From Streptomyces subrutilus (GTDB lineage Bacteria; Actinomycetota; Actinomycetes; Streptomycetales; Streptomycetaceae), in assembly GCF_008704535.1 (NCBI RefSeq), contig NZ_CP023701.1:6552001-6616000 (forward strand): 64,000 bases of DNA, given 5' to 3'. The notes under the pieces were generated by a model. The model worked only from the letters and a program-made list of their open reading frames with translations. It was not told the origin of the DNA and made no database searches. The first letter of the stretch is position 1. The number at the start of each line of letters is the position of its first letter. Below are positions 23,568 to 31,716 of this stretch, one piece after another. The position numbers were made by a program, and so were the translations under genes.

Positions 23568-24605
23568 TCAGGGTGCCGGGGGGACCTCGCCCGAGCCGCG
23601 GGGGATCAGGCGGGTGGGCAGCTCGATGCGGGACGGGGGCAGGTGGGCTCCCGCGAGGCGCTGGAAGAGGCGGTCCGTGGCCACCCGGCCGAGGGCCGCG
23701 GCGTCCTGGGCCACCACCGTGACGCCCGGACGCAGCAGGTCGGCGAGCTCGAAGTCGTCGAAGCCGACCAGGGCGACCGGCCGCTCCGCGGCGGCCAGGA
23801 CCCGTACGAGCGTGACGGTCACCCGGTTGTTCCCGGCGAAGAAGGCGGTCACCGGCTGCGGGAGGGCCAGCATGGTCCGCGCGGTGGCCGTCACCTGGTC
23901 CGGGGCGGTCGAGCCGAGCGACACCCAGGATCCGGCCACGGGCAGCCCGGCGGCCTCCATGGCGGCGCGGTAGCCGCGCAGTCGCTCGGTGGCGGTGTGG
24001 ATGTGCGCGTGGTCGCCGAGGAAGCCGATCCGGCGGTGGCCCGCCGCGACGAGGTGGGCCACGCCGTCGCGCGCACCGCCGAAGCTGTCCGACAGCACCA
24101 CGTCCGCGTCGATCCGGCCGGCCGGCCGGTCCACGAAGACCGTGGCCACGCCGGCCCGCATCTCCGGCTCCAGGTAGCGGTGGTCGTCCCCGGCCGGGAT
24201 CACGATCAGCCCGTCCACCCGGCGGGCGCACAGCGCGAGCGCCAACTCCCGCTCACGGTCCGGGTCTTCGGCGCTGGAGCCGTTGATGAGCAGGGCCCCG
24301 TGCGCGCGGGCCACCTCCTCCACCGCCCGGTTGAGCGGCCCGTAGAACGGGTCGGCGAGGTCCTCCAGGACCAGGCCCACGGTGGCCGTGCGGCCCTTGC
24401 GCAGCACGCGGGCGCTGTCGTTGCGGCGGAAACCGAGCGCCTCGATGGCCTCCTGGACCCGCTTCTCGGTGTCGGGGGTGACGCCCGGTTCCCCGTTGAC
24501 CACGCGGGACACGGTTTTCAGGCCCACACCCGCCCGGGCCGCCACGTCCTTCATGGTCGGCCGGTTGCCGTATCGGGCTTCGGTCGAGCGGCGGCTGTGG
24601 GGCAC
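23568..24605 (-). CDS. LacI-family transcriptional regulator
   Basis: A 345-residue regulator. The N-terminal HTH TMKDVAARAGVGLKTVSRVVNGEPGVTPDTEKRVQEAIEALGFRRND lies at about residues 16-60, then a periplasmic-binding-protein-like sugar domain (TVGLVLEDLADPFYGPLNRAVEE, GFLGDHAHIHTATERLRGYRAAM, ALVGFDDFELADLLRPGVTVVAQD). The GTG at 24605 is chosen because CGGAGG lies about 10 nt before it. The neighbouring downstream DNA begins the accessory island, so its regulon is not evident. Confidence 0.93.
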   Translation of the reverse strand: MPHSRRSTEARYGNRPTMKDVAARAGVGLKTVSRVVNGEPGVTPDTEKRVQEAIEALGFRRNDSARVLRKGRTATVGLVLEDLADPFYGPLNRAVEEVARAHGALLINGSSAEDPDRERELALALCARRVDGLIVIPAGDDHRYLEPEMRAGVATVFVDRPAGRIDADVVLSDSFGGARDGVAHLVAAGHRRIGFLGDHAHIHTATERLRGYRAAMEAAGLPVAGSWVSLGSTAPDQVTATARTMLALPQPVTAFFAGNNRVTVTLVRVLAAAERPVALVGFDDFELADLLRPGVTVVAQDAAALGRVATDRLFQRLAGAHLPPSRIELPTRLIPRGSGEVPPAP

Positions 24606-24968
24606 GTTGGGGAAACCTCCGGAGGTATCGGGCAGGGCTCTGACCTTGAGGATAAGCACTCGGCCGAGAGTGAGGTCTCCGTGGCAGGGTGGTGCGGGCA
24701 AGCCACTGGGGGCTCCGGACGAGCCATGGGGAGAGGGGTGGGTCTGCCGCACACGCAGTGCCGGTAGGCAGGCGTCGTCGTTCATCCCCTGGTGCAAGGG
24801 TTTGAGACGACTCAGAAGCTCACTCCGAAAGATCGGTGAGCCATCTTGCTCCAAGACCCCATTGGTCTTCCCGGCGGCGCAGGGCAGGGGGCGTTGACGG
24901 GAGGGCGGGGACGTCTGCCCCGGCGAGAGCAGTGACGATGTGATCGACAGTTCAGGACCCGTCCCGGC
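24606..24968. other. Gene-free stretch at the island's left border
   Basis: 363 bp without a convincing gene on either strand. The first part must hold the LacI promoter. The rest (from about 24780) looks like decayed mobile DNA leading into the IS5-type relic. Base composition drops compared with the core genes. No complete terminal repeat could be found. Confidence 0.5.
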
Positions 24969-25230
24969 GTGAGGGCAAAGGTCGACTCCGGCTATCAGGG
25001 CCTGGCCAAGCAGTTCCCCGACCAGGTCACCGCGCCAACCAAGTAGCCGAAGGAGGACGCCTGCGTCGGCGACAAGCACGCCTGGCACGAAGCGAGGCGA
25101 CGACAGTCCTCGGCCCGTATCGGCGTCGAGCACACCAACGCCGAACTGCGGCAATGGGCCCCGATGAGACGCTTCACCGGACCCCGTGAAACCTTCCCCG
25201 AGACCCAGCAGGCCAGCACGCCCCGAACTC
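24969..25230 (+). pseudogene. IS5-family transposase, C-terminal relic
   Basis: Reading from 24969 gives VRAKVDSGYQGLAKQFPDQV, then TAPTK, a TAG stop, PKEDACVGDKHAWHEARR, and QSSARIGVEHTNAELRQWAP followed by MRRFTGPRETFPE. This is the C-terminal third of an IS5-type DDE transposase (the VEHTNAELRQW segment carries the catalytic Glu). The in-frame stop and lack of the first two catalytic Asp regions show it is dead. Similarity ends near 25230. Confidence 0.8.
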
Positions 25231-25453
25231 CATCGCGGGTGAGGTCGTTAGCGTTAACCGCTGTACCGATGTTCCTACCGACGCCAATTGCATCGGATGC
25301 GAATAGGCGACACCCGTCCTGGAAGCTGGCCGGAGACTACATAGAAGCGGTCCGAGCAGGGCCGTTGGCCTCGGAGCCACGGTACCGCTCCTGTTGGCGG
25401 ACATCTGTGGACCTCGCTCCATCGAGCGATTGAACTGCGAAGACACCCCCGAG

Positions 25454-25488
25454 TCGCATCTGATGCGAAATTCTCGCGTCAGATGCGA
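25454..25488. repeat. dif-like inverted repeat, candidate recombinase core site
   Basis: TCGCATCTGA (25454-25463) and TCAGATGCGA (25479-25488) are perfect 10-bp inverted arms. Pairing extends inward (GCGA/TCGC) after one mismatch, leaving a 5-nt centre AATTC. This 15+5+15 layout is that of tyrosine-recombinase core sites, and a tyrosine recombinase fragment starts 20 bp downstream. A related word, GCATCGGATGCGAA, lies near 25289-25302. Confidence 0.55.
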
Positions 25489-25508
25489 TAGACGGAGAGT
25501 GATGGCAG

Positions 25509-26087
25509 ATGGGTGGGGACGGTCTCGTTCCAGGGTCTGCTCGCCTGCACCTGATCGACGGTCTGCCGTTGCTGCGGCCGGACGAGCAGGTCTTCGAGGC
25601 GATGATCAAAGGCTGGCGCAACCAGCAGCTCGCCCGGAACCTCTCGCTGGGCTACGTCGATGACCAGGAACGCACGGTCAGGGCCTTTACCCGGCACGCC
25701 GACGCGATGCCGTGGCAGTGGACGCCGCAGCACGTCGACGAGTGGTCGGCCGACCTGCGGGCCGTGCACGGCTGCGTCCGCTCCACCCTGCGCAACTACC
25801 AGGGCTCCGTGCGCCAGTTCTGCGACTTCCTGACCAACCCAGCCTACGGCTGGAGCGACGAGTGCCTGCGGCACTTCGGTACCCATCCGGTCCAGGTGGC
25901 CTACGACTGGAACGCTGCAACGCACGCCGACGAAGCCGAGGGCGAGCCGGAACGACGGGCTTTCACCCGGCCCGAACTGGAAGCGTTCTTCGACCACGCC
26001 GACGAGGAAGTGCTGCGTGTTCGCGGCAAGGGCCGCAAGGGCTGGCCACCCGCCGTCCGTCGCAGTCATTCCTGCGGTGGTGCATGA
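25509..26087 (+). pseudogene. Tyrosine recombinase, N-terminal fragment
   Basis: The 192-residue reading frame starts with a proper ribosome site (GGAGAG, 9 nt) and encodes the SAM-like N-terminal DNA-binding domain of a phage-type integrase (RNLSLGYVDDQERTVRAF, WTPQHVDEWSADLRAVHG, STLRNYQGSVRQFCDFLTNP), then the start of the catalytic domain (ERRAFTRPELEAFFDHADEEVLRVRGKGRKGWPPAVR). Similarity to intact relatives stops after PAVR, before any of the catalytic R-H-R-Y residues, and the frame runs out 8 codons later. The rest was removed by a deletion that joined it to the next fragment. Confidence 0.82.
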
Positions 26088-26671
26088 AGACCGACAGGAT
26101 GCCCCGCCTCGCACTGCCGCAGGCGGTCATCACCCAGGACTCGGAACCGCTGCACCAGCACCGCCGGCTCGCGATCCTCCGCCGGGTACTCAACGACGAC
26201 TCCTTGCCCCTGCGGGCCCGGGTCGCCGCCGCGCTCGTTCTCCTCTACGCGCAACCCGTCAGCCGTATCGTCCGCCTCACCATCGACGACGTCACCGACG
26301 ACGAGACCACGGTCACCGTCCGGCTGGGAGACCCGCCGTCCCCGCTGCCGGAGCCCGTCGCCGACCTGATGCAGGCCTACATCCAGTCCCGGCAACACCT
26401 GCCCTACGCCAGCAGCAGGAGCGCACAGTGGCTCTTCCCCGGCCGCCAGCCCGGACAGCCCATGAATCCAGTGAGCCTCCAGGTCCACCTCCGAAAGATC
26501 GGCGTCCCGCCGCAGCGAGGCAGGGCTTCCGCGATCCGCCAGCTCGTCCTCCAAGCCCCGGCACCCGTCATCGCAAAGGCGCTGGGTTACCACGACAAGA
26601 CCGCCACCCGCCTGGTCACCGAAGCCGGAGGGACCTGGAGCCGATACGCCCCTGGCGACCACCGGCGATGA
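26066..26671 (+). pseudogene. Recombinase-associated protein, C-terminal fragment joined by deletion
   Basis: In a +1 frame relative to the preceding fragment, sequence resumes with SFLRWCMKTDRMPRL and continues LALPQAVITQDSEPLHQHRR, ARVAAALVLLYAQPVSRIVR, WLFPGRQPGQPMNPVSL, QLVLQAPAPVIAKALGYHDK and GTWSRYAPGDH. This is the C-terminal part of a recombinase-like protein that in other Streptomyces is encoded in the same element as two tyrosine recombinases. The first ATG (26084) has no ribosome site. The lack of a proper start and the direct junction to a truncated recombinase support a deletion-fusion relic. It has no recognisable full R-H-R-Y set. Confidence 0.7.
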
Positions 26672-26681
26672 AGCGCGGTAC

Positions 26682-27083
26682 TTACGCTGGGTCCGCTGAG
26701 CCGCGTTTGTCCTCAACGTGGACGACGTGAAGCTCGGTGCCGTCCCGGTGGCGCTTGGAACGTCCGAACAGCCCGACAGCGATCTGCGACTGATCCTGAG
26801 GCTCATCGGGGCCGACATAGGTAAGGACGTCGTTGTGATGCCCGGTGACGACCCATCCCTCGACGTCCTTGAGGTCGATCACCCCAAAGTCTCCTGCCGA
26901 AGATCCGGCATGCGCCGGGCCGAACTTCTTCAGGAGGTCGGTTGCCTGTTCAGCAAGCTCCCCTTCCGGAGCGGTCAGCACGACACAAGTGCCATGCTCG
27001 AACAGCACCCACGACTTGCGAGGGTCGGCGAGAAGCCGCTGCCAGACGTCTATCAGTATCTCGGTGTTCACGCCGGTCATCAT
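26682..27083 (-). CDS. Hypothetical protein
   Basis: A 133-residue soluble protein, moderately acidic, no signal peptide, beginning MMTGVNTEILIDVWQRLLADPRKSWVLFEHGTCV. It appears conserved-looking rather than random (normal codon bias with G/C third positions), but I recognise no domain. It has no clear ribosome site; ATGs at 27083 and 27080 and a GTG nearby are alternatives. A 38-bp element shared with the sigma-factor upstream region lies 47 bp upstream. Function unknown. Confidence 0.6.
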   Translation of the reverse strand: MMTGVNTEILIDVWQRLLADPRKSWVLFEHGTCVVLTAPEGELAEQATDLLKKFGPAHAGSSAGDFGVIDLKDVEGWVVTGHHNDVLTYVGPDEPQDQSQIAVGLFGRSKRHRDGTELHVVHVEDKRGSADPA

Positions 27084-27129
27084 GCCGCAGGGCACCGACA
27101 CAGGGTGATGATCGGCCGACGGCTACGGC

Positions 27130-27167
27130 GAATACGCGACTCTTGAACATGCGGGCCTACCAGTCTC
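27130..27167. repeat. 38-bp direct repeat, copy 1
   Basis: Starts GAATACGCGACTCTTG and contains AACATGCGGGCCTACCAGTC. It matches copy 2 at 28686-28723 at 32 of 38 positions in the same orientation. It lies upstream of the leftward hypothetical gene and, with copy 2, brackets the sigma factor/PASTA pair. Confidence 0.7.
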
Positions 27168-27293
27168 AACCCCCGAGTCCGGCCGGACCTGGTTTTGGAC
27201 GGCTGTCCCGCGTAGTTGGCCCTGTCCTCCCGAAGTGCCCGGCACCGGCCCCTGGGTCACTCGGGCGGTGCGCGGGCCGAAGGGCCCGGTCGC

Positions 27294-27872
27294 TCAGGTT
27301 CCGCCGGGTTTGCCCGTCGAGACCAGCAGGAGGACGGACGAGCCCGGTGCTACCGGTTTTGCGCCGCCCCGGGGCTGACTGCTGATCACCTGCCCGGCGG
27401 GAGCGTTCCAGTCCGTGTGCCGCATGATCGTGCAGCTCAGTCCGAGTCCGCGCAGCAGGCTTTCGGCCTGTTCGACCGGCATGCCGGCCAGGTCCGGCAG
27501 CGCGATGCCCGCTCCCGCGGTCTGCTCCTGCTCCTGTGTCGGAGTCGCATCGGCGCTTCCGCTCTTGGGGGTGCCGGTGGCGAGCGGGGTGCACGCCCCG
27601 TTCGCCGGTGCGGACAGGGACGGGGAGGCGCCGGGCGCGGGCGGCACGGGCTTCAGCGTGAAGAACCCCATCGTGGTGCACGCCAGCACGCAGCACGCCG
27701 CAGCGGTGCCGAGGAGCGCCCGGCGGGTGCGGCTGCGGCTGACGGCTCGCTCGATCGCGGCCGCGTCGATGACCGGCGCCGTCGGCCCGTCGACGAAGGA
27801 GGCCACCGCGGCACGCAGCTCGGCTTCGAGGCCCGGCTCGAACGGGGCCGGTCCGGACGATGTGTTCCTCAC
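27294..27872 (-). CDS. Single-pass membrane protein with PASTA domain
   Basis: A 192-residue protein. A cytoplasmic N-terminal region of about 50 residues ends in RSRTRRALL, followed by a membrane helix (GTAAACCVLACTTMGFF, about 55-71), a Pro/Ser/Thr linker, and one extracellular PASTA domain (PDLAGMPVEQAESLLRGLGL to VLLLVSTG, about 127-188). PASTA domains bind peptidoglycan fragments or beta-lactams. The GTG start overlaps the sigma factor stop (GTGA) with GGAGG 6 nt before it, so the two are translationally coupled. This suggests a sensor or anti-sigma role for the cytoplasmic part, an inference without a recognised anti-sigma motif. Confidence 0.85.
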   Translation of the reverse strand: MRNTSSGPAPFEPGLEAELRAAVASFVDGPTAPVIDAAAIERAVSRSRTRRALLGTAAACCVLACTTMGFFTLKPVPPAPGASPSLSAPANGACTPLATGTPKSGSADATPTQEQEQTAGAGIALPDLAGMPVEQAESLLRGLGLSCTIMRHTDWNAPAGQVISSQPRGGAKPVAPGSSVLLLVSTGKPGGT

Positions 27873-28417
27873 TTGGTACCTCCGAAAGCGGCCGACGGCG
27901 TGTGCGGCGCCTGGGCGCCCGATGCGGAATCGCGCAGCTTGGCCAGGCCGCGGGCGAGCTGGGACCTCACCGCACTCGATGAGATGTCCAGGACGTCGGC
28001 GATCTGCCGGACGTCCAGATCGTGCAGGTAGTACAGGACCACCACGCTGCGCATGCCCATCGGCAGCCCGAGCAGTGCCTCGATCAGTTCCGTGCGCAGA
28101 TCCACCTGCCCGAACCGGTCCCGGGGGTCGGCCGTCTCGGGCACCCCCGACAGCCCGGGGCGCTCGCCCCGGCGCGACAGCCGCCGCCAGCGGTCGTTGG
28201 CCAGGTTGACCAGCACTTTGCGCACGTACGCCTCCGGCGAGTCCGCCACCGCGACCTTCCGCCACTGTCGGCACGCCCGCTCCAGCGCCTCCTGCACCAG
28301 ATCCTCGGCCACGTGCACGTCACCGGTCAGCGCATACGCGGCGCGGAACAACGCTCCCGACCGCTGTGCGACGAACTCCGTGAATCCGATGCCCGGACCG
28401 CTCCTGCGAAACCTCAC
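27869..28417 (-). CDS. SigE-family (ECF) RNA polymerase sigma factor
   Basis: A 182-residue sigma-70 family ECF factor. Region 2: FTEFVAQRSGALFRAAYALTGDVHVAEDLVQEALERACRQW (about 11-52), region 4: LPMGMRSVVVLYYLHDLDVRQIADVLDISSSAVRSQLARGLAKLRD (about 120-166). The GTG start has AGGAGG 7 nt upstream. It is followed by the coupled PASTA membrane protein, a likely partner. It sits inside the accessory island bracketed by direct repeats, so it may have been acquired. Confidence 0.92.
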   Translation of the reverse strand: MRFRRSGPGIGFTEFVAQRSGALFRAAYALTGDVHVAEDLVQEALERACRQWRKVAVADSPEAYVRKVLVNLANDRWRRLSRRGERPGLSGVPETADPRDRFGQVDLRTELIEALLGLPMGMRSVVVLYYLHDLDVRQIADVLDISSSAVRSQLARGLAKLRDSASGAQAPHTPSAAFGGTK

Positions 28418-28685
28418 CCGCCGACCTCCTCTCCTCGTCCCGTCCCGATCACTGCCCCCATGACGGCGGAACGGGGCCGAGTGCTGCACCGATCCGCCGG
28501 AAGTGACGTGAATCACAGCCGGGACGGAAGGGTGTCCCAGGACCTCGCGCCGCTGCCGCCCGGGGTGCGGGCGGGGCCCGGCGAAGCGGAGGGCCGCCGG
28601 GCGGGCGGCCCGCAGTCGGCCGAGAAGAACGGGGGCGCCTCTTGCCAGCCGACTACTCAGCGTGGTCAAGCTGGAAACCGCCAGA

Positions 28686-28723
28686 GAATATGCGACACCT
28701 CAACATGCGGGTCTACCAGTCCC
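28686..28723. repeat. 38-bp direct repeat, copy 2
   Basis: Second copy of the element at 27130-27167 (32 of 38 identical, same orientation; core AACATGCGGGTCTACCAGTC). It lies in the 457-bp gene-free stretch 28418-28874, about 270 bp upstream of the sigma factor start. The rest of that stretch holds only a terminator (28773-28821). Confidence 0.7.
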
Positions 28724-28772
28724 GAGGCCGCTGACCCCCGCGAGTTCAGGAAAACTGAAGGGCCCTCAGGAG

Positions 28773-28821
28773 GAACCCGAGGGTCCGTCGGCCTGCTTCC
28801 CGGGGACGGACCCTCGGGTTC
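28773..28821. terminator. Hairpin terminator, perfect 17-bp arms
   Basis: GAACCCGAGGGTCCGTC and its exact complement around a 15-nt loop, 54 bp downstream of the leftward secreted-protein gene. It probably ends that transcript. Confidence 0.8.
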
Positions 28822-28874
28822 GGAGCTGACTCACACTCCCGGCACACTGCCGCGAGCGTTCCTGTGCGGTGGGG

Positions 28875-29831
28875 TCAGCAGCGGATGAGGAGTCCGGTCA
28901 GGGCGGAGCAGGTGGTGGTGGCGGTGTCGTTGGCAGGGGTCGGGTCGGCGGGGGTGCTGGTGGTGCGGGCCGCGGTGACGGTGAGGTGGCTGCCGATGGT
29001 GAGCAGGCTGGCGTGCAGGCCCAGTGTCCGGGTGGTGCTGGCACCGGAGGCGAGCGGGCCGAGGTCGCATGTGACCGTCCTGGCGGCGCTGTCGACGGTG
29101 CAGCCCGTCGCGGAGGGCAGGGTGAATCCGGCGGGGTAGGTGAAGCGCACGGCGGCGGCCGTGGTGGCGGCCGGGCCGTGGTTGGTGACGGTGGCGGTGA
29201 AGGTCGCGTAGACCACGCCCAGTCCCTTGGGAGAGGCGTCGAGCGCGACGGAGAGGTCGGCGGCGGCCGGGGTGTTGTTGATGGTCAGCGAGCCGAGGGG
29301 GGTGACGACGGTGCCGGTGCCGAGGTTCTCCGTCAGCGAGGCGCTCAGCGGGACGGGGCCGGTGGCGGTGTCCTTGAAGGGGATGTAGACCGTGGTGGTG
29401 GTGGACGCGCCCTCGTCGAAGTACCGCCAGTCGACGTTCACCGTGCCGGCCGCGCTGTTGCCGGTGACCGCGTAGGTGTGGCCCTCGCCGCCGTCGAGGA
29501 ACGTCAGGCCGTCCAGGTCGACGCTCGCCGCGGCGGACGGGGCGAACGTCAGCGTCAACGGGGCGCTTTCCTCCAGCGAGTTGGAGGTGTTGGTGTAGGC
29601 GAGGCGGAGCTCGGCGTACTCGCCGGGCGCGACGGTGCGCGGGGCGGTCACCGTGATGTGGCCGGGCTCGCCAATGGTGATCGTGTCGGCATCGGCCGCG
29701 ACGGCATGCTGCGGTCCGGCGGCACCGAGCACGGCGAGGACGGTGAGGAGCAGGCCGAGCACGGTCCCGGTGCGGTGCCGTCTGGAAGGCCGCGCGGGGC
29801 GGGCAGGTGAGGCGGGTGCGGTCTGGAGCAC
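28875..29831 (-). CDS. Secreted protein with DUF11-like (CARDB-like) beta-sandwich repeats
   Basis: A 318-residue exported protein. A basic N-terminus (SRRHR), a hydrophobic core (TVLGLLLTVLAVLGAAGP) and AVAADAD cleavage region form a signal peptide. The mature part has Ig-like repeats, e.g. AELRLAYTNTSNSLEESAPLTLTF and YATFTATVTNHGPAATTAAAVRFTYPAGF, the latter typical of DUF11 repeats, ending in a Cys pair that may form a disulfide. The GTG at 29831 is chosen because AAGGAG lies 4 nt before it. No LPxTG anchor is present. Probably a wall-surface or matrix protein of unknown role. Confidence 0.83.
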   Translation of the reverse strand: MLQTAPASPARPARPSRRHRTGTVLGLLLTVLAVLGAAGPQHAVAADADTITIGEPGHITVTAPRTVAPGEYAELRLAYTNTSNSLEESAPLTLTFAPSAAASVDLDGLTFLDGGEGHTYAVTGNSAAGTVNVDWRYFDEGASTTTTVYIPFKDTATGPVPLSASLTENLGTGTVVTPLGSLTINNTPAAADLSVALDASPKGLGVVYATFTATVTNHGPAATTAAAVRFTYPAGFTLPSATGCTVDSAARTVTCDLGPLASGASTTRTLGLHASLLTIGSHLTVTAARTTSTPADPTPANDTATTTCSALTGLLIRC

Positions 29832-30308
29832 AGCTCTCCTTGGGGCAAGGAATCCCTGCGGGGATGTACGGGGCCGCCGGTCGGCGGTCTCTGCGATGGT
29901 GAAGGCCGACCGCACGCGGGCAAGTCAATCCCTTGTATTCAGCCACCGAATTGACGTGAAGCCGCCAGCAGTCGGCGCATGGCGCACCGCCGCCCGTGCC
30001 GCCCGTCTCCCACGCCGGGCGGCCCATTACGTACGCGGTAAGGGCAGCTGTGCCCGCCATGGGCCAGGGCGAACCAAGGTCTCCACCGTCACCCCTGGAG
30101 GGGGCACCGCCTCCAGGGGTGACGGCGTCCGTGGCGGCCGGTCCTTCCCCTTTCCGGGTGAACGGATCTCACGGCGAGGCCCCCGCGGTCGGAAGCCGGG
30201 AAACGCCTCCTGCACCGCGTAGATGTGGCAACAATGTGTTGAAGATCGATTCCGTTGTGTGACCACGGTCGTAGCCGCGTACCGGATCGCCCAGCCTGAA
30301 GGAGAAGC
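29832..30308. other. 477-bp divergent intergenic region
   Basis: Lies between the secreted-protein gene and the papain-like pseudogene. It must hold both promoters, but neither is clear. Its only distinct structure is the perfect hairpin at 30086-30125. No gene is supported. Confidence 0.5.
30086..30125. terminator. Orphan perfect hairpin (16-bp arms)
   Basis: CCGTCACCCCTGGAGG and its exact complement around an 8-nt loop. No gene ends into it from either side: the left gene runs away from it, and the right gene starts 184 bp later. It could be an attenuator in the leader of the papain-like gene, or a leftover of a deleted gene. Confidence 0.5.
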
Positions 30309-31125
30309 GTGACCGAGCACCGCCCCAAAACCTTAGAAGAGCCCCGCGCACCACGTCGGCGCGCGCTGCCGCCCGCACCCTGCTCGTGGCCGGCTGCCTG
30401 GCTCTGGCCGCACCCCTGCTCACCGCCACGGCGGACGCGGCTGCCGGGCCCGACACCGCCCCTTCCGCCGCACCGTCAGTGCGTGCGGAGCCGCCCGCGG
30501 CAGTGGACTGGCGGGCCCTTCTCGCGGTCACCGCCGCCCACGATGTCGGCCAGTGCGAGGAGATCGCCAGCCAGGCGTACGCCACCGCCGCCGCTCTCGA
30601 AGGCGCCTGGGTCATCCAGAACCACCACCTCCTCAGGTCCTTCAAGCCGCTCATCACGAACACGGCGGGCGAGGACGTCTACACCAGCGTGTGCGGGGAG
30701 CCCCGGCCCCCGCTCGGCGCGGCCTTCCCCTCGGGCGCGTTCAAGGAATGGGCCACCGTCCCCTCCGGGGACGAGGAGGCCCTGCGCGCGGCCGTCGCCC
30801 GCGGCCCGGTCCGCGCAAAGGTCAACGCCAACAACGTCAGCTTCCAGCTCTACACCAGCGGCGTGTACTACGAGCCGGTGTGCTCGAACACCGATCCGGA
30901 CCACTGGGTCACCATCGTCGGCTACGGCACCACCCTGGCGGGCGAGAAGTACTGTACTGGACCGTCAAGAACGACTACGGCACCACCTGGGGCGAGCTCG
31001 GCTTCATCCGGATGTCCCGCGACCAGGACAACCAATGCGGCATCGCCACCGCCGCCGAGGAACCCGTCCTCAACCCCTCCCCCTACACCGCACCCTCGCA
31101 GAACCCATGGCCCCTCTTCCCCTGA
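30309..31125 (+). pseudogene. Secreted papain-like (C1A) protease, frameshifted and lacking the catalytic Cys
   Basis: GTG 30309 has GGAG 4 nt upstream, but the signal peptide (RTLLVAGCLALAAPLLTATADA) is in another frame, so a first shift lies near 30327-30345. The main part reads VDWRALLAVTAAHDVGQCEE, ALEGAWVIQNHHLL and DHWVTIVGYGTTLAGEKY, the papain layout with active-site His. A second shift comes from a tandem GTACT duplication (30949-30953/30954-30958); without one copy the frame continues KYWTVKNDYGTTWGELGFIRMS with the active-site Asn. The catalytic motif CGSCW is replaced by CEEIASQAY, so even a repaired gene would be a pseudo-enzyme. A rare TTA codon (30333) lies near the start. Confidence 0.82.
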
Positions 31126-31716
31126 CCACCTTCCACTCACCGACGACCGCCCCGGGCCCCGGCAGCAGGGGGCCCGTGGCGGCGTTCCCTGATCCGGCGA
31201 TCCGCCGCCCTCACGTTCAACCAGGCCGAGGACCCGTCACACGGACTGAGAATGCTTCGGGATTCCCGAGATTGCTTCGTGGCCCGGCAGGAGACTCGAA
31301 TGCCGGTAAAGCCCCTGGCCACGGGAACGGAGACTCGGCGAGGCTCAAGCGAACCCACGGGAGGTCGCACAGCAGAAGGGTGGAGGCCGGGTCCGAGCGG
31401 CGGGGGATTCGTCTGCTGCGGTCCGACCGTACGCGTGGGACTTCGGGGTTCAGCTCTGCGTCTGTGCCCGGTCCCAGGCGGCGTAGTAGGTGAGGTGGCC
31501 CTCAAGGGTGCCGGGATGGCCCGGCGTCCAGCCGAGCCCTGCTCATCTGGCATGCAGACCCTACGGTGCCGGGCGGCGGTGATCCCGCCTCTCTGACGCC
31601 CTGAACGTACGACTTGTGAACTTACTATCGAAAACGTATTGTCGAAAATGCGTTGTCGATACTTAGGTCGCGCAGGCGACCGGAGGCGAACCAGCAACAT
31701 CACGACAGGGACACTG
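31126..31716. other. 591-bp stretch without intact gene; C-terminal remnant on minus strand
   Basis: No full gene. On the minus strand, 31535 to 31450 reads LGWTPGHPGTLEGHLTYYAA followed by WDRAQTQS and a stop, a plausible gene end with normal codon use but no start. It loosely resembles the LGW-P tails of extended SDR proteins, but this is not firm. The right part holds the operator and promoter of the TetR gene. Confidence 0.4.
31626..31661. promoter_or_regulatory. 36-bp imperfect palindrome, TetR operator
   Basis: The halves beginning TATCGAAAACGTATTGTC and ending GAAAATGCGTTGTCGATA are complementary at 15 of 18 positions. It lies 55-90 bp before the TetR start in an AT-richer patch that could contain the promoter. 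The size fits two TetR dimers. Confidence 0.7.

Noticed and set aside
30553..31125. A separate 190-residue gene
   Set aside because: Only its last ~60 codons are meaningful: they are the shifted C-terminus of the papain-like pseudogene.
31250..31420. Possible tRNA (words such as GAGACTCGAAT)
   Set aside because: No cloverleaf with acceptor and T-arm pairing could be built. No tRNA is supported anywhere in the window.
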